From Streptomyces galbus (GTDB lineage Bacteria; Actinomycetota; Actinomycetes; Streptomycetales; Streptomycetaceae), in assembly GCF_005280195.1 (NCBI RefSeq), contig NZ_SZPR01000019.1, positions 268,584 through 332,583 of the forward strand: a stretch of DNA of 64,000 nucleotides, given 5' to 3'. Below the pieces are notes generated by a model. The model was not told the origin of the DNA and made no database searches. It was given only the letters and a program-made list of their open reading frames with translations. The translations under genes were made by a program, and so were the position numbers. Below, piece after piece: positions 57,316 through 64,000 of this stretch; the first letter of the stretch is position 1, and every line of letters starts with the position of its first letter.

Positions 57316-58005
57316 TCAGGCCCGTTCCCCGTCCCCTTCGCCGTCCCCTTCCCCCCGCTTCCCCCTCCGCTCCCGCACCCGTCGGTCCAGTGCCAGGGAG
57401 AGTTCCGCCTCGACCACGCTGCGGGCCAGGGGGCGCAGGCGGTGGAGGTTCTCCTCGGGGCCGTGGCGCAGGATCAGGTCGGTGAAGAGGTCGGCCAGGG
57501 CGTCGGCGTGCTTGCGGACCCGGGCGCCCGCGGAGAGGACCTCGGCGAGCGGGATGCCCTCGCGGACCAGGGCGGAGGAGACGTCCAGCAGGCGGCGGCT
57601 GATGTGGACGATCTCGTCGCCGTCGGTGCCCAGGTAGCCGAGGTCGAGGGCGGCGGCCAGGTTCTCGGGGGTGACCTCGCCCTCGAAGCGGGCGGCGAGT
57701 TCCTCGGGGGTGAGGCGGACCGGTTCCTCCTCGGTGGGCGGGGCGACGCCGAGGAGGTCGGCGACGTCCCGGCCGTGGTCCAGGGCCTCGGCCAGTTCGG
57801 CGATGCCGCTGAGGGTGTGGCCGCGCTCCAGCAGCGCCGCGATCGTGCGCAGCCGGGCCAGGTGGTGGTCGTCGTACCAGGCGATCCGGCCCTCGCGGCG
57901 GGGCGGGGACAGCAGGCCGCGCTCCCGGTAGAAGCGCAGGGTGCGCACCGTGATGCCGGCCCGCTCGGCCAGCTCCGCCATGCGGTACTCCCGCTTGTCT
58001 GCCAC
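57316..58005 (-). CDS. MerR-family regulator
   Basis: A 229-residue regulator. The MerR HTH is at ~7-75 (YRMAELAERAGITVRTLRFY, then ERGLLSPPRREGRIAWYDDH). The longer C-terminal domain (~100-215) is helical and unlike metal sensors; no Cys cluster. GTG 58005 has AAGGTG upstream. It is divergent from the monooxygenase operon and probably controls it. The intergenic region holds TACCG-T-CGGTA at 58023-58033. Confidence 0.92.
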   Translation of the reverse strand: MADKREYRMAELAERAGITVRTLRFYRERGLLSPPRREGRIAWYDDHHLARLRTIAALLERGHTLSGIAELAEALDHGRDVADLLGVAPPTEEEPVRLTPEELAARFEGEVTPENLAAALDLGYLGTDGDEIVHISRRLLDVSSALVREGIPLAEVLSAGARVRKHADALADLFTDLILRHGPEENLHRLRPLARSVVEAELSLALDRRVRERRGKRGEGDGEGDGERA

Positions 58006-58022
58006 GTCCGCACCTTAGTTCG

Positions 58023-58106
58023 TACCGTCGGTAACTTTCTCCGGCCGACCCCCTACCCATGAGTACGCCGCTCCTCTACTCTCCCATTGCGCCAGTGTTC
58101 ACTGGC
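58023..58106. promoter_or_regulatory. Two palindromes between merR and the monooxygenase operon
   Basis: TACCG-T-CGGTA at 58023-58033 lies next to the merR start. GCCAGTG-TT-CACTGGC at 58091-58106 is a perfect 16-bp palindrome 24 bp before the operon ATG. Each is a plausible operator, one per divergent promoter. Confidence 0.6.
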
Positions 58107-58130
58107 AGAGTCGCGCGAGGAGGGTCTCGG

Positions 58131-59684
58131 ATGGCCGAGCAGGAGCGGGTACGGGTGGCGGTGATCGGGTCCGGCTTCGGCGGGCTCGGCGCGGCCGTGC
58201 GGCTGCGCCGCGAGGGGATCACCGACTTCGTCGTCCTGGAGCGGGCGAGCAGCGTCGGCGGCACCTGGCGGGACAACAGCTATCCCGGGTGCGCGTGCGA
58301 CGTGCCCTCCCACCTCTACTCCTTCTCCTTCGCGCCCAACCCCGACTGGCCGCGCACCTTCTCCGGGCAGGAGCACATCCGCGCCTACCTGGAGCACGTC
58401 GCCGACGTCTTCCACCTGCGCCCGCACCTGCGCTTCGACTCCGAGGTGCGGCGGATGACCTGGAACGCCGAGCGGCTGTGCTGGGACATCGAGACGGCGA
58501 GCGGCGCCCTGTCGGCGGACGTCGTGGTCTCCGCCACCGGACCGCTGTCCGACCCGAAGATCCCCGAGTTCCCGGGCCTCGCGTCCTTCCCGGGCAAGGT
58601 CTTCCACTCCGCCCGCTGGGACCACGACTACGACCTCACCGGCAAGCGGGTCGCCGTCGTCGGCACGGGCGCGTCCGCCATCCAGATCGTGCCCGCCATC
58701 CAGCCGAAGGTCGGCCGCCTCACCCTCTTCCAGCGGACCCCGCCGTGGGTGATGCCCCGCGTCGACCGCGCCATCAGCGGCGCCGAGCGGTCCCTGCACC
58801 GGGCGCTGCCGGTCACCACCCAGGTGCGCCGCGGGCTGCTGTGGGGCATCCGGGAGCTGCAGGTACAGGCGTTCACCAAGCGGCCCGACGAACTGGGCTT
58901 CGTGGAGAAGCTGGCCAAGCGCAACATGGCCCGCGCCATCAAGGACCCGGCGCTGCGGGCCAAGCTCACGCCCGACTACCGCATCGGCTGCAAGCGGATC
59001 CTGCTGTCCAGCACGTACTACCCGGCGCTCGCCCGGCCCAACGTGGACCTGGTCGCCAGCGGGCTGCGCGAGGTGCGGGGCTCGACCCTGGTGGCCGCCG
59101 ACGGCACCGAGGCCGAGGTCGACGCGATCGTCTTCGGCACCGGCTTCCACGTCACCGACATGCCGATCGCCGAGCGGGTCGTCGGGGCGGAGGGCCGCAC
59201 CCTCGCCGAGGTGTGGAAGGACGGCATGGAATCCCTGCGCGGCGCGACCGCCGCGGGCTTCCCGAACTTCATGACGATCATCGGGCCCAACACCGGCCTG
59301 GGGAACTCCTCGATGATCCTGATGATCGAGTCCCAGCTCAACTACCTGGCCGACTACCTGCGCCAGTTGACCGTCCTCGGCGGCCGTGCGGCCCTCGACG
59401 CCCGGCCCGCTGCCGTGCTTGCCTGGAACCGGCGCGTGCAGGAGCGGATGCGGCGCACCGTGTGGAACACCGGCGGCTGCACGAGCTGGTACCTCGACGC
59501 CAACGGGCGCAACACCACCATCTGGCCCGGCACCACGGCCGAGTTCCGCCGCGCGACACGGCGGGTGGACCTCGCCGAGTACCAGGTGGTCCGGCCCCGG
59601 GACGGCCAGGACGGCCCGGGCTCCGCGGGTACCGCGGACGCGACGGCCGCGGCGGGCACCGCCTCCGCGGAGGTGGCCTCGTGA
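58131..59684 (+). CDS. Flavin-dependent Baeyer-Villiger-type monooxygenase
   Basis: A 517-residue FAD/NADPH enzyme. The first Rossmann motif is GSGFGGLG (~15), GGTWRDNSYPGCACDVPSHL follows, the BVMO fingerprint is FPGKVFHSARWDHD, and the second Rossmann motif is GTGASA. It should insert oxygen next to a ketone to form an ester or lactone, though EthA-like thioether oxidation is possible. ATG 58131 has GAGGAGGG upstream. It starts a three-gene operon with GTGA overlap to the hydrolase gene. Confidence 0.93.
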   Translation: MAEQERVRVAVIGSGFGGLGAAVRLRREGITDFVVLERASSVGGTWRDNSYPGCACDVPSHLYSFSFAPNPDWPRTFSGQEHIRAYLEHVADVFHLRPHLRFDSEVRRMTWNAERLCWDIETASGALSADVVVSATGPLSDPKIPEFPGLASFPGKVFHSARWDHDYDLTGKRVAVVGTGASAIQIVPAIQPKVGRLTLFQRTPPWVMPRVDRAISGAERSLHRALPVTTQVRRGLLWGIRELQVQAFTKRPDELGFVEKLAKRNMARAIKDPALRAKLTPDYRIGCKRILLSSTYYPALARPNVDLVASGLREVRGSTLVAADGTEAEVDAIVFGTGFHVTDMPIAERVVGAEGRTLAEVWKDGMESLRGATAAGFPNFMTIIGPNTGLGNSSMILMIESQLNYLADYLRQLTVLGGRAALDARPAAVLAWNRRVQERMRRTVWNTGGCTSWYLDANGRNTTIWPGTTAEFRRATRRVDLAEYQVVRPRDGQDGPGSAGTADATAAAGTASAEVAS

Positions 59685-60682
59685 GCCGGCGCCCCGCGCA
59701 CGTCACCTCCGGGCCCTACGCGCCGCCCGTGCCCGCGCGGGAGCTGAGCGTCGTCTCGGCCGACGGCGCACGGCTGCACGTCGAGGTGCACGGGCCGGAC
59801 GGCGCCCCGGCGGTCGTGCTGGCGCACGGCTGGACCTGCTCGACCGCCTTCTGGGCGGCGCAGATCCACGCGCTGGCGGCCGACCACCGGGTCATCGCCT
59901 ACGACCAGCGCGGCCACGGGCGCAGTCCCGCGAGCACCGCCTGCGGCACCGACGCCCTCGCCGACGACCTCGAGGCGGTCCTGCTCGCCACCCTCGCACC
60001 GGGCGAGAAGGCGGTCGTCGCCGGGCACTCGATGGGCGGGATGACCGTGATGGCCGCCTCGGCGCGCCCGGCGTTCCGCGCGCACGCGGCGGCGGTCCTG
60101 CTGTGCAGCACGGGCAGTTCGCGACTGGTCGCCGAGTCGACGGTGCTGCCGCTGCGGCCCGGCCGGCTCCGGACGTGGCTGACCCGGCACGTCCTCGGCT
60201 CGCGCGCGCCGCTGGGCCCGGTCACGCCGGCCGCGCTGCGGATCCTGAAGTACGCGACCATGGGCGCCGGTTCGAGCCCGCACATGGTGGAGGCGTGCGC
60301 CCGGATCGTGCACGCCTGTCCGCGCGGGGCGCGGCACGCCTGGTCGCAGGTGCTGTACGTGCTCGACCTGGACGACGCCGTACGGGAGTTGGACGTGCCG
60401 ACCGCGGTGGTCGTCGGGACCGCGGACCGGCTGACGCCCCCGCGGCACGCCCGTTCGCTGGTGGCCGCCCTGCCGCGGTGCGTCGGCCTGACCGAGCTGC
60501 CGGGCATGGGCCACATGACGCCCGTCGAGGCGCCGGAGCTGGTCACCGCCCGGATCCGGGAGCTGGTCGCGACGTACGTCGGTCCCCACACCGCGGAGGG
60601 CCCGGCCGGGGTCTCGGCAACGCCACCGGCCGCACGCACCGCACACACCCCACAGACCGCACAGATCAAGGAGGGCGCATGA
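59681..60682 (+). CDS. Alpha/beta hydrolase
   Basis: A 333-residue serine hydrolase. The nucleophile elbow is GHSMGG (~119), the oxyanion region HGWTCST, acid/base residues in VVGTADRLTPP and GMGHMTPVEAP. In context it would hydrolyse the ester or lactone made by the monooxygenase. GTG 59681 overlaps the BVMO stop and has GGAGG upstream. The last ~35 residues are Thr/Ala-rich. Its stop overlaps the SDR start (ATGA). Confidence 0.92.
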   Translation: MSRRPAHVTSGPYAPPVPARELSVVSADGARLHVEVHGPDGAPAVVLAHGWTCSTAFWAAQIHALAADHRVIAYDQRGHGRSPASTACGTDALADDLEAVLLATLAPGEKAVVAGHSMGGMTVMAASARPAFRAHAAAVLLCSTGSSRLVAESTVLPLRPGRLRTWLTRHVLGSRAPLGPVTPAALRILKYATMGAGSSPHMVEACARIVHACPRGARHAWSQVLYVLDLDDAVRELDVPTAVVVGTADRLTPPRHARSLVAALPRCVGLTELPGMGHMTPVEAPELVTARIRELVATYVGPHTAEGPAGVSATPPAARTAHTPQTAQIKEGA

Positions 60683-61563
60683 GCAAGGTGAGCCTGGAGG
60701 GCCAGGTCGCCGTGGTCACCGGAGCGGCGCGCGGCGTGGGCGAGTTGCTCGCCCGCAAGCTGTCGGCGCGCGGGGCGAGCGTCGCACTGGTGGGCCTGGA
60801 GCCCGACCTGCTCAAGCAGGTGGGGGAGCGGCTGCACGGCGACAGCGACCACTGGCATGCCGACGTCACCGACCACGAGGCGATGGCCCGGGTGGCGCGC
60901 GAGGTCAAGGAGCGGTTCGGGAAGGTCGACATCGTGGTGGCCAACGCCGGGGTGGCCACCGGCGGGCCGTTCGTCGACTCCGACCCGGACTCCTGGCGCC
61001 GGGTGATCGAGGTCAACCTCATCGGATCGGCGGTCACCGGGCGGGCGTTCCTGCCGGTGCTGATGGAGAGCCGCGGCTACCTGCTGCAGATCGCCTCCCT
61101 CGCGGCGATCACCCCGGCGCCGATGATGACGGCGTACTGCGCGTCCAAGTCGGGCGTGGAGGCGTACGCGCACAGCCTGCGCGCCGAGGTCGGCCACCGG
61201 GGCGTGCGGGTCGGGGTGGGCTACCTGTCCTGGACCGACACCGACATGGTGCGCGGCGCCGACCAGGAGGACGTCATGCGGGAGTTGCGGCAGCGGCTGC
61301 CCTGGCCGTCCAACAAGACGTATCCGCTCGGCCCGGCGGTGGACCGGCTCGTGGCGGGGATCGAGCGGCGGTCGAGCCATGTGTACGGGCAGTGGTGGCT
61401 GCGCGGGATGCAGGGGGTGCGCGGCTATCTGCCGGGGCTCATCGGGACGGTGGGGCAACGGGAGATGAAGCGGTTCGCGCCCCGGCTGCAGGGGATGAGC
61501 ACGGGGCTGGTCGGGGCCGGCGGAGCGGCCGACGAGCAGGCGCGCGCGGCCGGTCGACGGTGA
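60679..61563 (+). CDS. Short-chain dehydrogenase/reductase
   Basis: A 294-residue SDR. Cofactor motif is VTGAARGVGE (~12-21), NAG at VVANAGVA, catalytic Ser in LQIASLAAITPA and YCASK (Tyr154, Lys158 approx.). It probably oxidises the alcohol released by the hydrolase or reduces a ketone. ATG 60679 with GGAGGG upstream. A C-terminal extension (~235-294; WWLRGMQGVRGYLPGLIGTV) could associate with membrane. It completes the operon. Confidence 0.93.
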   Translation: MSKVSLEGQVAVVTGAARGVGELLARKLSARGASVALVGLEPDLLKQVGERLHGDSDHWHADVTDHEAMARVAREVKERFGKVDIVVANAGVATGGPFVDSDPDSWRRVIEVNLIGSAVTGRAFLPVLMESRGYLLQIASLAAITPAPMMTAYCASKSGVEAYAHSLRAEVGHRGVRVGVGYLSWTDTDMVRGADQEDVMRELRQRLPWPSNKTYPLGPAVDRLVAGIERRSSHVYGQWWLRGMQGVRGYLPGLIGTVGQREMKRFAPRLQGMSTGLVGAGGAADEQARAAGRR

Positions 61564-61695
61564 CGTCCGTGCTGGTCAACACCCTTGCGGCTACGCCCTG
61601 TAAGTGATCGACATGCGGAGCGTGTCGGCCCGTGTGAATCTGGTCGTGGCCCCGCGAGGGGCCCCGATCCCCCACTCACACAGGAGTGAACCCAC

Positions 61696-61875
61696 ATGGG
61701 TATGAAGGACAAGTTCCAGGACCGGACCGAGCAGTGGCAGGACCAGGCTCGGCAGAAGGTGGACGAGGCCAAGGAGCGCATGCCGCAGCGTGGCCGCAGG
61801 TCGCCGCAGGACGAGGAGTCCGAGCGCGGCCGCCGCGAGCCGGAGGAGCGCTTCGACCAGGACTACGAGGCCTGA
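61696..61875 (+). CDS. Small hydrophilic protein, unknown function
   Basis: A 59-residue protein rich in Gln, Glu, Lys and Arg (MGMKDKFQDRTEQWQDQARQ; ends RFDQDYEA). CAGGAG is 9 nt upstream. It resembles CsbD-like or late-embryogenesis-type stress proteins in composition but no family is certain. The 5' region contains the hairpin GGCCCC-GCGA-GGGGCC at 61648-61663. Probably monocistronic. Confidence 0.7.
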   Translation: MGMKDKFQDRTEQWQDQARQKVDEAKERMPQRGRRSPQDEESERGRREPEERFDQDYEA

Positions 61876-61904
61876 CCCTCGTCCTGCGGCCCTGGCCGAC
61901 TTCC

Positions 61905-61936
61905 GTGGGGTGCTCCGCTTCGGCGGGGCACCCCAC
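61905..61936. terminator. Bidirectional UUCG-loop terminator
   Basis: 14-bp stem GTGGGGTGCTCCGC / GCGGGGCACCCCAC with one wobble pair and a TTCG tetraloop, between convergent genes. Confidence 0.85.
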
Positions 61937-61970
61937 GCCCCGTTCCGGGGGCGGCCGGCCCGCCGCGGGT

Positions 61971-64000
61971 TCACGCCTCCCGCGGCGGGAGCTTCGGCCG
62001 TGACCGGTCCGGCACGTCCCGGCGGTCGGGCGGGGAGGCGGGCGGGTGGGTCTCCAGCAGTTCCAGCGCCAGCCGTACGGCGTCGTCGAGTTGGGCGTAG
62101 CGCCCCTCCGCCCAGTCCAGCGGGGTGCGCAGGGCCTCCAGGTCGGGGGCGACACCGTGGTTCTCGACGGACCAGCCGTAGGCGTCGAACCAGGCCGCGT
62201 TCATCGGCACCGTGATGACCGTGCCGTCACCGAGCCGGTGACGCCCCGTCATCCCGACCACGCCGCCCCAGGTGCGCTGTCCCACCACCGGTCCGAGGCC
62301 CAGCAGTCTGAACGCGGCGGTGATCATGTCGCCGTCGGAGGAGGTCGCCTCGTCGGCCAGCGCCACCACCGGTCCGCGCGGCGCGTTGGAGGCGTACGAC
62401 ACGGGCTGGGCGTCGCGGGTCAGGTCCCAGCCGAGGATCCTGCGGGTCAGCTTCTCCACCACGAGTTCGCTGATGTGCCCGCCCGCGTTGCCGCGCACGT
62501 CGACGATGAGCGCGGGCCGGGAGACCTCGCCGCGCAGGTCGCGGTTGAACTGGGCCCAGCCCGAGCCGCCCATGTCGGGGATGTGCAGGTAGCCGCACCG
62601 GCCACCGCTCAACTCCCTTACCACCGCCCGCCGTTTGGCGACCCAGTCCTGGTAGCGCAGCGGCCGTTCGTCGATCAGCGGGACCACGGCGACGCGCCGG
62701 GCGCGGCCCGCCTCGCCCTCGGCGGGGGTGAAGGTGAGCTCCACGGTGGTGCCGCCCGCGCCGGCGAGCAGCGGGTACGGGCCGGTCACCGGGTCGACCG
62801 GGCGGCCGTCGACGTGGGTGAGCACGGCGCCCTCGCGGATGCCGGTGCCGGCGAGCGGTGAGCGGGCCTTGGAGTCGGAGGAGTCGCCGGGCAGGATGCG
62901 GCGGGCCGTCCAGTCGCCGTCCCGGCACACCAGGTCGGCGCCCAGCAGGCCCTGCCAGCGCTGGTAGTGGGCGGGACCCTCGTTGCGGCGGGAGGCGGTG
63001 ACGTACGCGTGCGACGTGCCCAGTTCGCCGAGGACCTCGCGCAGCAGGTCGGCGAACTCGTCGGGGGAGGCGACGCGTTCGACGAGCGGCCGGTACTGGT
63101 CCAGCACCGCCTCCCAGTCGATGCCGCACATCCCCGGGTCCCAGAAGTACGCCCGGATGAGCCGGCCGGCCTCCTCGTAGGACTGGCGCCACTCGGCGCC
63201 CGGGTCCACCTCGTGCAGGATGCGCCTGAGGTCGATCCAGACGGTCGAGTCGCCGTCGCCGGTCTCGGTGGAGGGGACCGCGCGCAGGTCGCCCTCGTCG
63301 ACCACGACCAGCCGGGTGCCGTCGCCGCTGACCTGGAACCAGTCGAGGTGGCCCACGAGTTCGGACTTCCTGGCCCTGGTGACGGCGAAGTGCTCGAGCG
63401 TCGGCCGCCCGCTGGTGTCGTCCGGGTTGGCGAACGTCTCGCCGAGCGCCCCGGAGATGGGCCAGCGCAGCCACACCAGGCCGCCGCCCGCGACGGGGCG
63501 CAGCGCGGAGTACTTGGAGGCGGTGACCGGGAAGGGCGTCACCCGGCTGGCCAGGCCCTCGACCTCGACGGTCACGGTGCCGTCCCCGGCGCCCTCGTCC
63601 TCGACCGGGTCCAGGCCGCCCGCCGCCGGGCGTCCCTCGGGGCTGAGGGCGAAGGGGGAGGGGGTCGCCGACGACAGCGGCACCAGGTAGGGGCGGCAGC
63701 CGAGCGGGAAGGACAGGTCACCGGTGTGGACGTCGTAGACCGGGTCGAAGCCGCGCCAGGACAGGAAGGCCAGGTAGCGCCCGTCCCGGGTGAAGACCGG
63801 GTTCTCGTCCTCGAAGCGCCCGTCGGTCACGTCGACGACCGGCCGGTCGCCGGTGCCGGTGATGCGGGCGACCTTGATCTGCCGCAGGGAGCGCCCGATG
63901 CCCGGGTGCGACCAGGTCAGCCAGGCCCCGTCGGGTGAGAAGGCCAGGTCGCGCACGGGCCCGTTGTCCGACCGGACCAGCTCGGTGACCTCGCCGTCGG
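61971..64000 (-). CDS. Tricorn protease (C-terminal two thirds; N-terminus outside window)
   Basis: At least 676 residues; the frame is open at the right edge. Part of the beta-propeller is at the beginning (LAFSPDGAWLTWSHPG; PVFTRDGRYLAFLSW). The PDZ and serine-protease domains follow. Catalytic residues are visible: Ser-His in GTSHAYV, nucleophile Ser-Asp in SSDGDMI and Glu in WSVENHGV, matching tricorn S745/H746, S965/D966 and E1023. Tricorn degrades oligopeptides made by the proteasome in the cytoplasm. Ends with RRDVPDRSRPKLPPREA. Confidence 0.93.
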   Translation of the reverse strand, partial: DGEVTELVRSDNGPVRDLAFSPDGAWLTWSHPGIGRSLRQIKVARITGTGDRPVVDVTDGRFEDENPVFTRDGRYLAFLSWRGFDPVYDVHTGDLSFPLGCRPYLVPLSSATPSPFALSPEGRPAAGGLDPVEDEGAGDGTVTVEVEGLASRVTPFPVTASKYSALRPVAGGGLVWLRWPISGALGETFANPDDTSGRPTLEHFAVTRARKSELVGHLDWFQVSGDGTRLVVVDEGDLRAVPSTETGDGDSTVWIDLRRILHEVDPGAEWRQSYEEAGRLIRAYFWDPGMCGIDWEAVLDQYRPLVERVASPDEFADLLREVLGELGTSHAYVTASRRNEGPAHYQRWQGLLGADLVCRDGDWTARRILPGDSSDSKARSPLAGTGIREGAVLTHVDGRPVDPVTGPYPLLAGAGGTTVELTFTPAEGEAGRARRVAVVPLIDERPLRYQDWVAKRRAVVRELSGGRCGYLHIPDMGGSGWAQFNRDLRGEVSRPALIVDVRGNAGGHISELVVEKLTRRILGWDLTRDAQPVSYASNAPRGPVVALADEATSSDGDMITAAFRLLGLGPVVGQRTWGGVVGMTGRHRLGDGTVITVPMNAAWFDAYGWSVENHGVAPDLEALRTPLDWAEGRYAQLDDAVRLALELLETHPPASPPDRRDVPDRSRPKLPPREA

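Overview
The window is high-GC actinobacterial DNA, almost certainly from a Streptomyces chromosome. The evidence is strong third-position GC bias, abundant GTG starts, XRE/DUF397 pairs, DUF6227 and DUF5959 proteins, an HrdD-type sigma factor and a SepX-like membrane protein. From about 15.8 kb to 50 kb the gene order resembles (from memory) the S. coelicolor hrdD-fru-mscL-galU-moeA region in reverse orientation. There are no rRNA genes, CRISPR arrays, intact insertion sequences, phage or biosynthetic cluster. Two tRNA genes are present: Arg-CCU on the minus strand and Ala-CGC on the plus strand.

Layout. 0-15.4 kb is accessory-like: the start of a probable D-Ala-D-Ala carboxypeptidase cut by the window edge, a GPP34 protein, an XRE regulator with its DUF397 partner, glutathione peroxidase, an ArsR-type regulator divergent from an MFS exporter, a large secreted PGRP-domain protein, a divergent pair (nuclease-fold-like protein and FGE-like protein), a secreted Ig-like protein, tRNA-Arg beside an IclR-gene remnant, and a secreted M6 metalloprotease. 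15.6-25 kb is regulators and exporters: TetR/MFS, MarR/LigB dioxygenase, hrdD with an exact sigma-R-type promoter, TetR, and WYL/MFS.

25-30 kb is the fructose PTS operon fruR-fruK-fruA. 30-43 kb is mostly housekeeping and envelope genes: DUF6227, L,D-transpeptidase lipoprotein, S58 peptidase, LtrA, MscL, an orphan SAF/RcpC protein, MTA phosphorylase, an FmdB zinc-ribbon protein behind a CIRCE element, an MFS protein, a cation/proton antiporter and a penicillin-acylase-family hydrolase. 43-50 kb is the deeply conserved actinobacterial block: 5-formyl-THF cyclo-ligase, divergent galU-moeA-moaC-mog-GNAT, then the SepX/GlpR-like division protein and tRNA-Ala.

50-64 kb holds a frameshifted DUF5959 gene, an ABC exporter head-to-head with a two-component system, a GNAT protein divergent from exonuclease III, a MerR regulator divergent from a three-gene Baeyer-Villiger monooxygenase / hydrolase / dehydrogenase operon, a 59-aa hydrophilic protein, and the C-terminal two thirds of a tricorn protease running off the right edge.

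The most promising points are the CIRCE operator in front of the FmdB/Ruc-like chaperone candidate, the moeA...sepX arrangement that mirrors the corynebacterial Glp/GlpR division module, the coupled BVMO operon with its 16-bp palindrome, and the divergent nuclease-like/FGE-like pair.
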